A stretch of DNA of 64,000 bases. Source: Isoptericola halalbus (GTDB taxonomy: Bacteria > Actinomycetota > Actinomycetes > Actinomycetales > Cellulomonadaceae). The notes below the pieces were generated by a model. The model was given only the letters and a program-made list of their open reading frames with translations, ran no database searches and was not told the DNA's origin. The stretch spans positions 125,545 through 189,544 of the forward strand of contig VJZX01000004.1 in NCBI GenBank assembly GCA_009663185.1. The letters are read 5' to 3'. The position numbers and the translations under genes were made by a program. Shown piece after piece: positions 52,669-60,703 of the stretch. Positions within the stretch are counted from its first letter, which is position 1. Each line of letters starts with the position of its first letter.

Positions 52669-53082
52669 ATGACCGACGAGACTCCTGGGACGACCCCCGA
52701 CCCGCTCACCGGCGTCGAGGGCGACAACGACCAGCTGACCGCCGAGGACACGCTCCTCGACCGCGGTATCGCGGACGTGCTCGACGAGGGCTACTCGCCG
52801 CCGGAGCGCCCGCGGCCCAACCATTGGGGCGAGACGGCGTGGGAGGAGTCGGCCGGCGAGCCCATGGACCAGCGCCTTGCGCAGGAGGAGCCCGACTACT
52901 GGGAGGAGGACCGCCTCACGCGCCCCGACACCACACGCGCGGGACGTCTCGTCGCGGACGGCGACGCCGACCCGAATGCCGATGGTCGCCGTGACAACGA
53001 CGTCTACGGCGAGGACGCGGGGATCGACGGCGCGGGGGCGAGCGCCGAGGAAGCCGCCGTCCACTGGGTCGAGGAACCGTAG
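52669..53082 (+). CDS. DUF5709 acidic protein
   Basis: A 137-residue, highly acidic, Pro/Gly-rich soluble protein typical of actinobacterial DUF5709: LLDRGIADVLDEGYSPPERPRPNHWGETAWEE, then RLAQEEPDYWEEDR and a closing GIDGAGASAEEAAVHWVEEP. Function unknown; often predicted to be largely disordered. ATG 52669 begins the conserved MTDETPG segment. It is divergent from rplM-rpsI and convergent with truA. Confidence 0.8.
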   Translation: MTDETPGTTPDPLTGVEGDNDQLTAEDTLLDRGIADVLDEGYSPPERPRPNHWGETAWEESAGEPMDQRLAQEEPDYWEEDRLTRPDTTRAGRLVADGDADPNADGRRDNDVYGEDAGIDGAGASAEEAAVHWVEEP

Positions 53083-53107
53083 TCCGAATCGCTCACGACC
53101 CCCGCTG

Positions 53108-54013
53108 TCAGGCCTGCTCCCACACGTCCTCGTCCATCCGCCGCGCACGCACCCGCTCGGCGCGCGCGGCAAGCTCGTCGTCGGGCGGGTAGCTCACCTG
53201 CTCGAGCACGAGACCGTGCGCCGGCGCGACCGCCGCGCCCGCCTCCCGCCGCCGCGACGCGAGCACCTCGGCCGGCCAGCCGACGTCGCGCCGCCCCTCT
53301 CCGACGGCTATCGACGCCCCGACGAGCGCGCGAACCATGTTGTGGCAGAACGCGTCGGCCCTCACGTTCGCCAGCACGAGCCCGGCGTCGGGCCCGCCGC
53401 CGGGCCGCTCCCAGGCGATGTGCTGCAGCTCCCGGATCGTCGTCGCACCGGGGCGCGGCTTGCAGAAGGCGGCGAAGTCGCGCACGCCGACGAGCGGCTG
53501 CACGGCCGCGTGCATCGCCGTTGCGTCCAGCGGGCGACGCGCCCACACCACGTGCGTGCGCCGGAGCGGGTCGCGCAGCGCGGGGTCGTCGGCGATCCGG
53601 TAGGTGTAGCTGCGGTAGGTGGCCGAGAACCGCGCGTCGAACCCCGGGGGCGCGACCTGCGCCCGGTGCACGACGACGTCGCGCGGGAGCACCCCCGTGA
53701 GGCGGTCGACGAGCGCCCGCCCCGGCGTCCGGTCCGACCGCCCGGGTACGGCGACCCACCGGTCGGCGGGCACGTCCACGTGGACGACCTGGCCGCGCGC
53801 GTGCACGCCCGCGTCGGTGCGTCCGGCGACCGTGACGCGCGGTTCCGGGAGCCCGAGGGACTCCGTGCGCAGGATCGTCGCCAGCCCGTCCTCGAGCACG
53901 CCCTGGACGGTGCGCAGCGCGGGCTGACGGGCCCAGCCGGCGAACCCGGTCCCGTCGTACGCCAGATCGAGGCGGAGGCGGACGGTCTCGGGCGGTGGCG
54001 TCGTCGTGCTCAC
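53108..54013 (-). CDS. truA: tRNA pseudouridine(38-40) synthase TruA
   Basis: A 301-residue TruA: RLRLDLAYDGTGFAGWARQP, catalytic D67 in GRTDAGVHA, ATYRSYTYRI and the C-terminal RADAFCHNMVRALVGA. It isomerises U38-40 in tRNA anticodon arms. The GTG at 54013 is preceded 6 nt away by GAGAAT (54020-54025), a leaderless arrangement sharing its hexamer with the divergent ROK gene. In relatives truA often follows rplQ; here a ROK and a hydrolase gene intervene. Confidence 0.94.
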   Translation of the reverse strand: MSTTTPPPETVRLRLDLAYDGTGFAGWARQPALRTVQGVLEDGLATILRTESLGLPEPRVTVAGRTDAGVHARGQVVHVDVPADRWVAVPGRSDRTPGRALVDRLTGVLPRDVVVHRAQVAPPGFDARFSATYRSYTYRIADDPALRDPLRRTHVVWARRPLDATAMHAAVQPLVGVRDFAAFCKPRPGATTIRELQHIAWERPGGGPDAGLVLANVRADAFCHNMVRALVGASIAVGEGRRDVGWPAEVLASRRREAGAAVAPAHGLVLEQVSYPPDDELAARAERVRARRMDEDVWEQA

Positions 54014-54030
54014 CGGGCCATTCTCCCCGG
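54014..54030. promoter_or_regulatory. Shared -10 region of truA and the ROK gene
   Basis: Only 17 bp separate the truA GTG from the first ROK ATG. The sequence ATTCTC at 54020-54025 reads GAGAAT for truA (6 nt before its GTG), while CATTCT at 54019-54024 lies 6 nt before the ROK ATG at 54031. Two overlapping leaderless promoters cannot both be occupied at once. Confidence 0.45.
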
Positions 54031-54810
54031 ATGATGGTCCCCGTGTCCGAGACCTCACAGACCCTGACCCTCGCCGTCGACTGCGGCGGCGGCGGCATCA
54101 AGGCCAACGTGCTCGATGACGCCGGGACGGCTCACGCAGCGCCGGTGCGCGTCCCGACGCCCTATCCCCTGCCCCCTGGCCTGCTCGTCGAGACGATCGC
54201 CGACATCGCGGGGTCGCTCCCGCGCGCGTCCCGCGTGACGGTCGGCATGCCCGGGATGGTGCGGCACGGCGTCGTCGTGCACACGCCGCACTACATCACG
54301 CGCTCGGGGCCGCGCTCGCGCGTGCTGCCCGAGCTCGTCGAGGCGTGGGCGAGCTTCGACGTGCGCGCCGCGGTCTCCGCGCGCCTCCGCCTGCCCGCGC
54401 TCGTGCTCAACGACGCCGAGGTGCACGGCGCGGGCGTCATCGCCGGGTCGGGGTTCGAGCTCGTGCTCACGCTCGGCACCGGGCTCGGCTCGGCGCTGTT
54501 CGACGGCGGACGGCTCGCCCCGCACCTCGAGTGGTCGCACGCCCCGGTACGCCGCGGCACCTCGTACGACCAGTACATCGGCGAGCCCGAGCGGCGACGG
54601 CTCGGCGACGCCCTGTGGTCGCGGCGGGTCCTCACGTTGGTGGAAGGGCTGCGGCCCGTCTTCTGGTGGGACCGCCTCTACATCGGAGGCGGCAACTCGC
54701 GCCGCATCACGGCGTCGGCCCTGACCCGGCTGGGCGACGACGTCGTCATCGTCCCGAACTCGGCAGCGCTCGTGGGCGGGGCCAGGGCGTGGGGCCTCCC
54801 GCTCGTCTGA
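54031..54810 (+). CDS. ROK-family protein (putative sugar kinase)
   Basis: A 259-residue ASKHA protein: LAVDCGGGGIKANVLDD (phosphate loop), ALVLNDAEVHGAGVI with the catalytic-type Asp, and VLTLGTGLGSALFDGG. It resembles polyphosphate/ATP glucokinases of actinobacteria, although the substrate cannot be read from the sequence, and the ROK zinc motif is not evident. The start is uncertain among ATG 54031, ATG 54034 and GTG 54043. Its last 133 bp are overlapped by the convergent hydrolase frame. Confidence 0.78.
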   Translation: MMVPVSETSQTLTLAVDCGGGGIKANVLDDAGTAHAAPVRVPTPYPLPPGLLVETIADIAGSLPRASRVTVGMPGMVRHGVVVHTPHYITRSGPRSRVLPELVEAWASFDVRAAVSARLRLPALVLNDAEVHGAGVIAGSGFELVLTLGTGLGSALFDGGRLAPHLEWSHAPVRRGTSYDQYIGEPERRRLGDALWSRRVLTLVEGLRPVFWWDRLYIGGGNSRRITASALTRLGDDVVIVPNSAALVGGARAWGLPLV

Positions 54811-55580
54811 TCGCCTGCCTGGACGCCGGCCGCCCGGGATCGTCGCTCCTCGCGGCGCGTGACTTCGTGCGCGGCCTCGAGCACGACCCGGCCGAACGCG
54901 ACGGGAGCGTCGAGACTCACCAGGTGCCGCGCGTGCGGCACGATCACGCGCCACGCGTCGGCGCCGCTCGACCGCGCCGTGGCCAGCATCAGACGCTCGT
55001 GCCCGCGGAAGTGGTCGTACCTGCCGTTGACGATCCACACGGGGCTGTCCGTCGCGGCAAGCGCGCCGAGAGTGTCGCACAGGGCGACCTCGCGGAGCAC
55101 GGCGGACATGACGTCGAGCGCGAACCCACCGGCGCCGGCGTCGCGTGCCGCCTCGGGAGTGAGCATGCGGGTGACGAACGCGTCGTTGAGACGCGCGCCG
55201 CCGTCGGGCCACGTCTCGATCCACCGGGCCAGGAGCAGCCACGCGGCGCGCAGCCGCGACGTCGGCGCCGTGCAGCACGACGCCGCGACGAGTCCGGCGG
55301 ACTCCTCGGGGTACCGGGCCCGGTGCTCGATCGCCAGGTAGCCGCCGAGCGAGAGCCCGACGACGAGCGCACGGCCGCCGACGCGCTGCACGCCGTCGTG
55401 CACGGCCGTGACCGCCCCCTCGAGCGTGAACGGCTCACCACGCCGGGAACCGTGACCAGGGAGCTCGACCGCGTGCGCGAGCACACCGGCCGCCTCGAGC
55501 ATCTCGAGCTGCCGGCGCCACATGGTGCGCGACGTGCGCGATCCGTGCACGAGCACGACCGAGGTGACCACCGGGGTCAT
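54678..55580 (-). CDS. Alpha/beta hydrolase
   Basis: A 300-residue alpha/beta-fold hydrolase: VVLVHGSRTSRTMW, nucleophile elbow GLSLGGYLAIEH, acid region VNGRYDHFRGHE and catalytic His in PHARHLVSLDAP. Closest in style to MhpC/esterase proteins; substrate unknown. The fold ends near residue 255, and the remaining ~45 residues read antisense through the ROK gene's 3' end, so either the tail is genuine or the original stop was lost. The ATG at 55580 was chosen over an upstream one at 55619. Confidence 0.8.
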   Translation of the reverse strand: MTPVVTSVVLVHGSRTSRTMWRRQLEMLEAAGVLAHAVELPGHGSRRGEPFTLEGAVTAVHDGVQRVGGRALVVGLSLGGYLAIEHRARYPEESAGLVAASCCTAPTSRLRAAWLLLARWIETWPDGGARLNDAFVTRMLTPEAARDAGAGGFALDVMSAVLREVALCDTLGALAATDSPVWIVNGRYDHFRGHERLMLATARSSGADAWRVIVPHARHLVSLDAPVAFGRVVLEAAHEVTRREERRSRAAGVQAGDQTSGRPHALAPPTSAAEFGTMTTSSPSRVRADAVMRRELPPPM

Positions 55581-55602
55581 GGCATCCACGGTAGGAGAAC
55601 GG

Positions 55603-55641
55603 CGAGGGCCCCGCTCCACCGGTCGTGGTGCGGGGCCCTCG
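55603..55641 (-). terminator. Terminator after rplQ
   Basis: CGAGGGCCCCGC (55603-55614) and GCGGGGCCCTCG (55630-55641) are perfect 12-bp inverse complements, with an inner CCAC/GTGG stem. It lies 27 nt beyond the rplQ stop and ends the infA-to-rplQ cluster. Confidence 0.85.
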
Positions 55642-55668
55642 CGGGGCGTGGTGCCGGGATCGGGAGGC

Positions 55669-56238
55669 TCAGGCCTCCTTCTTCTCCTCGGTCTCCGCGG
55701 CCGGGGTCTCCTCGGCGGCGGCCTCGGCCGGAGCCTCGGCCTCCTCCGCCGTCTCGACCTCGGTGACCTCGGCCTCGGCGGCCGGCGTCTCCTCGACCTT
55801 CTCGGCCTTCTTGGCGCCCTTCTTCGCGGCCTTCTCGGTGGCCTTCGCGGCCTCCTTGACGACGGCCTGCTTCGGGCTCACCGGCTCGGTCACGAGCTCG
55901 ATGACGGCCATGGGGGCGTTGTCGCCCTTCCGGTTGCCGACCTTGGTGATGCGCGTGTAGCCACCGTTGCGCTCGGCCATGGCCGGGGCGATCTCGGTGA
56001 ACAGTGTGTGCACCACGGACTTGTCGCGGACCACGGTCAGCACGCGACGACGCGCGTGCAGGTCGCCGCGCTTGGCGAACGTGATGAGGCGCTCGGCCAG
56101 CGGGCGAAGCCGCTTGGCCTTGGTCTCCGTGGTGGTGATGCGGCCGTGCTCGAAGAGCGCGGTGGACAGGTTCGCGAGGATCAGACGCTCGTGAGCCGGG
56201 CCACCGCCGAGCCGCGGACCCTTGGTGGGGGTAGGCAT
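55669..56238 (-). CDS. rplQ: 50S ribosomal protein L17
   Basis: A 189-residue L17. The conserved part (1 to about 118) has [47 protein letters not shown] and ends with the usual VIELV. A ~70-residue Ala/Glu/Lys-rich low-complexity tail follows, first basic then acidic, well beyond the ~120-residue bacterial norm. It is last in the ribosomal cluster, after rpoA and before a terminator. Confidence 0.95.
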   Translation of the reverse strand: MPTPTKGPRLGGGPAHERLILANLSTALFEHGRITTTETKAKRLRPLAERLITFAKRGDLHARRRVLTVVRDKSVVHTLFTEIAPAMAERNGGYTRITKVGNRKGDNAPMAVIELVTEPVSPKQAVVKEAAKATEKAAKKGAKKAEKVEETPAAEAEVTEVETAEEAEAPAEAAAEETPAAETEEKKEA

Positions 56239-56269
56239 TTCAGGTTCTCCTTGAGGGTGTGGTTACCCG

Positions 56270-57283
56270 TCAGTACTGCTGCTCGTCGGTGTACGCGGTC
56301 TCGTCGTCGCCGCCGTAGTAAGCGGCGCTCGAGGCGTCGAAGTCCAGCGGCGAGTCTTTGAGGGACAGGCCGAGCTCGGCGAGCTTCTCCTTGACCTCGT
56401 TGATGGACTTCGCGCCGAAGTTGCGGATGTCGAGCAGGTCCGCCTCGCTGCGCGCGACGAGCTCACCGACCTGGTGGATGCCCTCGCGCTTGAGGCAGTT
56501 GTACGACCGGATGGTGAGGTTGAGCTCCTCGATCGGCAGTGCCAGGTCCGCAGCCAGCGCGGAGTCCGTCGGCGACGGGCCGATCTCGATGCCCTCGGCC
56601 TCGACGTTCAGCTCTCGGGCGAGGCCGAACAGCTCGACGAGCGTCTTGCCGGCGGAGGCGAGTGCGTCGCGCGGCGAGATGGCCGCCTTCGACTCGACGT
56701 CGACGATCAGCTTGTCGAAGTCCGTGCGCTGCTCCACACGGGTGGCCTCGACCTTGTAGGTGACCTTGAGGACCGGCGAGTAGATCGAGTCGACCGGGAT
56801 GCGGCCGATCTCGGCCTCGGCGGACTTGTTCTGCGCGGCGGAGACGTAACCACGGCCACGCTCGACGGTCAGCTCGATCTCGAGCTTGCCCTTGTCGTTG
56901 AGCGTGGCGATGTGCAGGTCGGGGTTGTGCACCTCGACACCGGCAGGCGGGACGATGTCCGCCGCGGTGACGACGCCAGCACCCTGCTTGCGCAGGTACA
57001 TCACGACCGGCTCGTCGTTCTCCGAGGAGACGACGATGTTCTTGATGTTGAGGATGACCTCGGTGACGTCCTCCTTCACACCCGGCACGGTGGAGAACTC
57101 GTGGAGCACTCCGTCGATGCGGATCGAGGTGACGGCCGCGCCGGGGATGGACGACAGCAGCGTCCGGCGGAGCGAGTTACCGAGCGTGTAGCCGAAGCCA
57201 GGCTCGAGCGGCTCGATCGAGAAGCGCGAACGGTGCTCCGAGATGACCTCTTCGGTCAGGGTGGGGCGCTGTGCGATCAGCAC
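56270..57283 (-). CDS. rpoA: RNA polymerase alpha subunit
   Basis: A 337-residue alpha subunit: N-terminal assembly domain ([35 protein letters not shown], about 22-56) and C-terminal DNA-binding domain (about 250-315: [46 protein letters not shown]), plus an acidic tail. It is preceded by a 188-bp gap with a hairpin and followed by rplQ. No rpsD lies between rpsK and rpoA. Confidence 0.98.
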   Translation of the reverse strand: MLIAQRPTLTEEVISEHRSRFSIEPLEPGFGYTLGNSLRRTLLSSIPGAAVTSIRIDGVLHEFSTVPGVKEDVTEVILNIKNIVVSSENDEPVVMYLRKQGAGVVTAADIVPPAGVEVHNPDLHIATLNDKGKLEIELTVERGRGYVSAAQNKSAEAEIGRIPVDSIYSPVLKVTYKVEATRVEQRTDFDKLIVDVESKAAISPRDALASAGKTLVELFGLARELNVEAEGIEIGPSPTDSALAADLALPIEELNLTIRSYNCLKREGIHQVGELVARSEADLLDIRNFGAKSINEVKEKLAELGLSLKDSPLDFDASSAAYYGGDDETAYTDEQQY

Positions 57284-57410
57284 TGTGATTGTCCTTTCAG
57301 TGTGCGTCCGCCATATGACGCATCACGGATCCGCGATCACTCGCGATCCCGGGCGGGACTCGGTCCGTCACGTCCGGGTAGGTTGCCGGCTGAGCCGTAG
57401 GTGCGGCAGA

Positions 57411-57434
57411 GGGTGAGTGCCGAGGCACTCGCCC
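57411..57434 (-). terminator. Hairpin between rpsK and rpoA
   Basis: GGGTGAGTGC (57411-57420) and GCACTCGCCC (57425-57434) pair with one mismatch and a 4-nt loop, in the 188-bp gap. As rpoA lies downstream in the same direction, this is more likely a partial terminator, attenuator or processing site than a full stop. Confidence 0.45.
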
Positions 57435-57471
57435 GACCGCGGAACCGCAGGCTCGGCCGGCAGCAAGAGGG

Positions 57472-57879
57472 TCAGACGCGGCGACGCTTCGGAGGGCGGC
57501 AGCCGTTGTGTGCCTGGGGCGTCACGTCCTGGATCGAGCCGACCTCGAGGCCGGTCGCCTGCAGGGAGCGGATCGCGGTCTCACGACCGGAGCCCGGGCC
57601 CTTGACGAAGACGTCGACCTTCTTGACGCCGTGCTCCTGAGCGCGGCGGGCGGCCGACTCGGCGGCGAGCTGCGCTGCGAACGGCGTGGACTTGCGGGAG
57701 CCCTTGAAGCCGACGTGGCCGGCGGAGGCCCACGAGATCACGGCGCCCGAGGGGTCGGTGATCGAGACGATCGTGTTGTTGAAGGTGCTCTTGATGTGAG
57801 CCTGGCCGAGCGGGACGTTCTTCTTGTCCTTGCGGCGCGGCTTGCGCGAGCCTGCGGCGGCGCGAGTCTTGGGAGGCAT
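57472..57879 (-). CDS. rpsK: 30S ribosomal protein S11
   Basis: A 135-residue S11 with [46 protein letters not shown] and the C-terminal [19 protein letters not shown] basic N-terminal extension is typical of high-GC Gram-positives. It is followed by the rpoA gene after an unusually long gap and preceded by rpsM 80 bp upstream. Confidence 0.97.
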   Translation of the reverse strand: MPPKTRAAAGSRKPRRKDKKNVPLGQAHIKSTFNNTIVSITDPSGAVISWASAGHVGFKGSRKSTPFAAQLAAESAARRAQEHGVKKVDVFVKGPGSGRETAIRSLQATGLEVGSIQDVTPQAHNGCRPPKRRRV

Positions 57880-57959
57880 GTGTGCGTTCTCTCCTGGTCT
57901 GAGATCGTCGGACCGGGGCGGGCGTCAGCGTGCGGAGCCCGCTCCACGGACTGCTGACG

Positions 57960-58334
57960 TCAGCGGGCCTTCTTCTTGCCCGCGACGGTGCGCTTCGGAC
58001 CCTTGCGGGTGCGCGCGTTGGTCTTGGTGCGCTGACCGCGCACCGGCAGTCCGCGACGGTGACGCAGACCCTGGTAGGTGCCGATCTCGACCTTGCGGCG
58101 GATGTCGGCCGCGACCTCGCGGCGGAGGTCACCCTCGAGCTTGAAGCTGCCCTCGAGGTAGTCGCGGAGCGCGACGAGCTCGGTGTCAGCGAGGTCCTTC
58201 ACGCGCAGGTCCGGGCTGATCCCGGTCGCGGCCAGCGTCTGCTGGGCGCGGGTACGGCCGACGCCGTAGATGTAGGTGAGCGCAACCTCGAGCCGCTTCT
58301 CGCGGGGGAGGTCGACGCCGACAAGACGTGCCAT
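57960..58334 (-). CDS. rpsM: 30S ribosomal protein S13
   Basis: A 124-residue S13 beginning [34 protein letters not shown] and ending with the basic [23 protein letters not shown], which contacts the P-site. The ATG follows GGAGCCGGAAGG. A 179-bp gap to rpmJ upstream contains GC-rich hairpins. Confidence 0.97.
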   Translation of the reverse strand: MARLVGVDLPREKRLEVALTYIYGVGRTRAQQTLAATGISPDLRVKDLADTELVALRDYLEGSFKLEGDLRREVAADIRRKVEIGTYQGLRHRRGLPVRGQRTKTNARTRKGPKRTVAGKKKAR

Positions 58335-58513
58335 GTGCCTTCCGGCTCCTGTACTTCATCCAGAGGTCTGCCGCACCACCCTCCCGCGAGTACCGCGGGC
58401 CCCGGCCCCTGGACCGAGGGTTCCCCCGCCCGCGTACGGGTCGGGTTCGTGATGGTGCGCTGTGTGCGGTGCGTGCTCGCGTCGTGAGCGCTACCGCCGC
58501 ATGGTGGCTGCGA

Positions 58514-58627
58514 TCAGCCCTGGCGCTGCTTGTGGCGCAGGTTCTCGCAGATCACCATGACGCGACCGTGCCGGCGGATCACCTTGCACTTGTCGCAGAT
58601 CTTCTTGACGCTCGGCTTGACCTTCAT
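58514..58627 (-). CDS. rpmJ: 50S ribosomal protein L36
   Basis: A 37-residue L36 with the complete zinc ribbon: Cys residues in KKICDKCKV, a third in [13 protein letters not shown] and the His. This is the zinc-binding C+ form. The ATG at 58627 follows GGAGGAAAGACTG. It lies between infA and rpsM, the standard order. Confidence 0.95.
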   Translation of the reverse strand: MKVKPSVKKICDKCKVIRRHGRVMVICENLRHKQRQG

Positions 58628-58712
58628 CAGTCTTTCCTCCGCCGCCTCCTCGGCAGACCGGGCAGGCCCGGCCGCGTCGGCGGCGATGTCGATCGGGTGG
58701 TGGGGATGACGA

Positions 58713-58934
58713 CTACTTGTAGCGGTAGACGATCCGGCCACGGGACAGGTCGTACGGGCTCAGCTCGACCACGACCCGGTCCTCAGGGAGGATCCGGATG
58801 TAGTGCTGACGCATCTTGCCCGAGATGTGCGCGAGGACCTTGTGACCGTTCGTCAGCTCGACGCGGAACATCGCGTTCGGCAGAGCCTCGATCACGCTGC
58901 CCTCGATCTCGATGACACCGTCCTTCTTTGCCAT
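58713..58934 (-). CDS. infA: Translation initiation factor IF-1
   Basis: A 73-residue OB-fold factor: [72 protein letters not shown]. Full length and standard. The ATG 58934 follows a GGAGGAC ribosome site. A 256-bp gap separates it from map; on the minus strand a TAGGCT near 59114-59119 could be a -10 element starting the infA transcript. Confidence 0.97.
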   Translation of the reverse strand: MAKKDGVIEIEGSVIEALPNAMFRVELTNGHKVLAHISGKMRQHYIRILPEDRVVVELSPYDLSRGRIVYRYK

Positions 58935-59190
58935 GTCCTCCGCTAACTCTCGTCTGCTGCCTTTGCCTGACTGCTCCCACGCCTCGTCGACGCCCTTGGC
59001 CGCGGCCACGGGCGGTGCGTCGTCGGGACGTGGATGTCGCGTGCTGCCGCTGGCCCACCTGCGCCCCAGACCTCCGGGACGGGCATGCACGAACGGACTA
59101 CACCCAGCGGACTAGCCTACGTCAGGAACGCAACCAATGAAAGTCGGCCGGCGCCGCGGGCCTTGTGCGATGCACCACCCGGGCCCGCCC

Positions 59191-60054
59191 TCACAGGGCG
59201 ACGACGTCGACGCCGAGCGCGGCGAGCCGCTCGGCCCCGCCGTCGCGGGCGGTCAGCACCGAGATGCCGTCGGGAAGGATCGCCACGGTGTGCTCCCAGT
59301 GTGCCGCGCGCGCGGCGTCCTGCGTCACGACCGTCCAGTCGTCGTCGAGCACGCGGGTCGTGCCCGCTCCCCTGCTCACCATGGGCTCGATCGCCAGGCA
59401 CATGCCGGGCCGCAGCCGCGGCCCGCGGTCGGCCACCCGATAGTTCACGACGTCCGGCGGCTGGTGCATCGCGCTGCCGATCCCGTGCCCGACGTAGCCC
59501 TCGACGATGCCGTACTCGACGCCGGCGGCCTCGCCTGCGAGCTCGACGGCGGCCTCGACGGCGGCGCCGACCTCGTTGAGCCGCTGCGCGGACGCGAGCG
59601 CGGCGATGCCCGCCCACATGGCGGCCTCGGTCGCGCGCACGAGCAGCGCGTCGGCCGGGTCCGGCGCCGCCGCGGCGTCGAGTCCGAGCGGACCGTCCGG
59701 GCCGAGCACGAAGGTCACGGCCGAGTCGCCGTGCCAGCCGTCGACGATGGCGCCGCAGTCGACCGAGACGACGTCGCCCACCTCGAGCGCGCGCGGACCC
59801 GGGATGCCGTGCACGACCTCGTCGTTGACGGAGGCGCACACGGTCGCCGGGAAGCCCTGATAGCCCAGGAACGACGGCGTCGCGCCGACGTCGGCGATCA
59901 CCTTCGCCGCGACCGCGTCGAGGTCCGCCGTCGTCATGCCCGGGCGCACGGCAGCACGAACGGCGTCGAGGGCGTCGGCAACGACGAGACCGGCGCGTCG
60001 CATGACGCGGACCTCGTCGAGGCTCTTCAGCTCGATGCGCTCGCGCGAGAACAC
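59191..60054 (-). CDS. map: Type I methionine aminopeptidase
   Basis: Removes the initiator Met. The 287 residues carry the five metal ligands: VSVDCGAIVDGWHGDSAVTF (two Asp), GHGIGSAMHQPPDVVNY (His), CLAIEPMV (Glu) and the final Glu in HWEHTVAILPDG. A short insertion (LGPDGPLGLDAAAAPDP, about 117-133) is unusual for the family. It starts 2 bp after the adk stop, with a GTG, so secY-adk-map are one unit. Confidence 0.95.
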   Translation of the reverse strand: MFSRERIELKSLDEVRVMRRAGLVVADALDAVRAAVRPGMTTADLDAVAAKVIADVGATPSFLGYQGFPATVCASVNDEVVHGIPGPRALEVGDVVSVDCGAIVDGWHGDSAVTFVLGPDGPLGLDAAAAPDPADALLVRATEAAMWAGIAALASAQRLNEVGAAVEAAVELAGEAAGVEYGIVEGYVGHGIGSAMHQPPDVVNYRVADRGPRLRPGMCLAIEPMVSRGAGTTRVLDDDWTVVTQDAARAAHWEHTVAILPDGISVLTARDGGAERLAALGVDVVAL

Positions 60055-60056
60055 GC

Positions 60057-60632
60057 TCAGCCCAGCTGCGTGGCGAGCGCCTCGACGATGCGGTCCGTGA
60101 CCTCGCCGATCTCGCCGATGCCGTCGACCTTCGCAAGCACACCGCGCTCGGCGTAGGCCGCGGTCAGCGGCGCCGTCTGCTCGTCGTAGATGTCGAGCCG
60201 ACGCGCGATCGCCTCGGGCGTGTCGTCCTCGCGACCCTCGATCTCGGCGCGCTTCGCGATGCGCGCGAGCAGCTCGTCACGGTCGGCGGTGAGCTCGATG
60301 ACGCCGTCGAGCTCCCAGCCGAGGTCGGCCAGGATCTGGTCGAGCGCCTCGACCTGGTGCGCGTTGCGCGGGTAGCCGTCGAGGAGGAATCCGCCCTTGA
60401 CGTCCTCGGCCGCGAGGCGGTCGCGGACCATCGCGTCGGTGATCTCGTCCGGGACCAGCTCGCCCTTGGCGGAGAACTCCTGCGCCTGACGGCCGAGCTC
60501 GGTGCCCTGCTTGATGTTCGCGCGGAAGATGTCTCCCGTGGAGATGGCCGGGATGCCGAAGAGCTCGGCCAGGCGCGCAGCCTGCGTGCCCTTGCCGGCG
60601 CCCTGCGGGCCCATGATCACCAGGCGCGTGAC
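60057..60632 (-). CDS. adk: Adenylate kinase
   Basis: Interconverts ATP+AMP and 2 ADP. P-loop GPQGAGKGTQ, AISTGDIFRA, the AMP-site LLDGYPRN and ARRLDIYDEQTAPL are intact; the lid is the short type, giving ~190 residues. The start is odd: GAGGAGG lies 6 nt before a GTC codon (60632), where homologues begin Met-Thr-Arg-Leu. The nearest standard starts are GTG 60620 (loses three residues of the first strand) or TTG 60707, which overlaps the secY stop and adds 25 residues. I mark the family-consistent start and flag it. Confidence 0.9.
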   Translation of the reverse strand, partial: VTRLVIMGPQGAGKGTQAARLAELFGIPAISTGDIFRANIKQGTELGRQAQEFSAKGELVPDEITDAMVRDRLAAEDVKGGFLLDGYPRNAHQVEALDQILADLGWELDGVIELTADRDELLARIAKRAEIEGREDDTPEAIARRLDIYDEQTAPLTAAYAERGVLAKVDGIGEIGEVTDRIVEALATQLG

Positions 60633-60703
60633 GCGCGCCTCCTCGCCACGCGTCCCGTGGAGCTCCCGGCGGGTCGTCGGCGTGGTCGTTCCGGTGGACT
60701 CGG

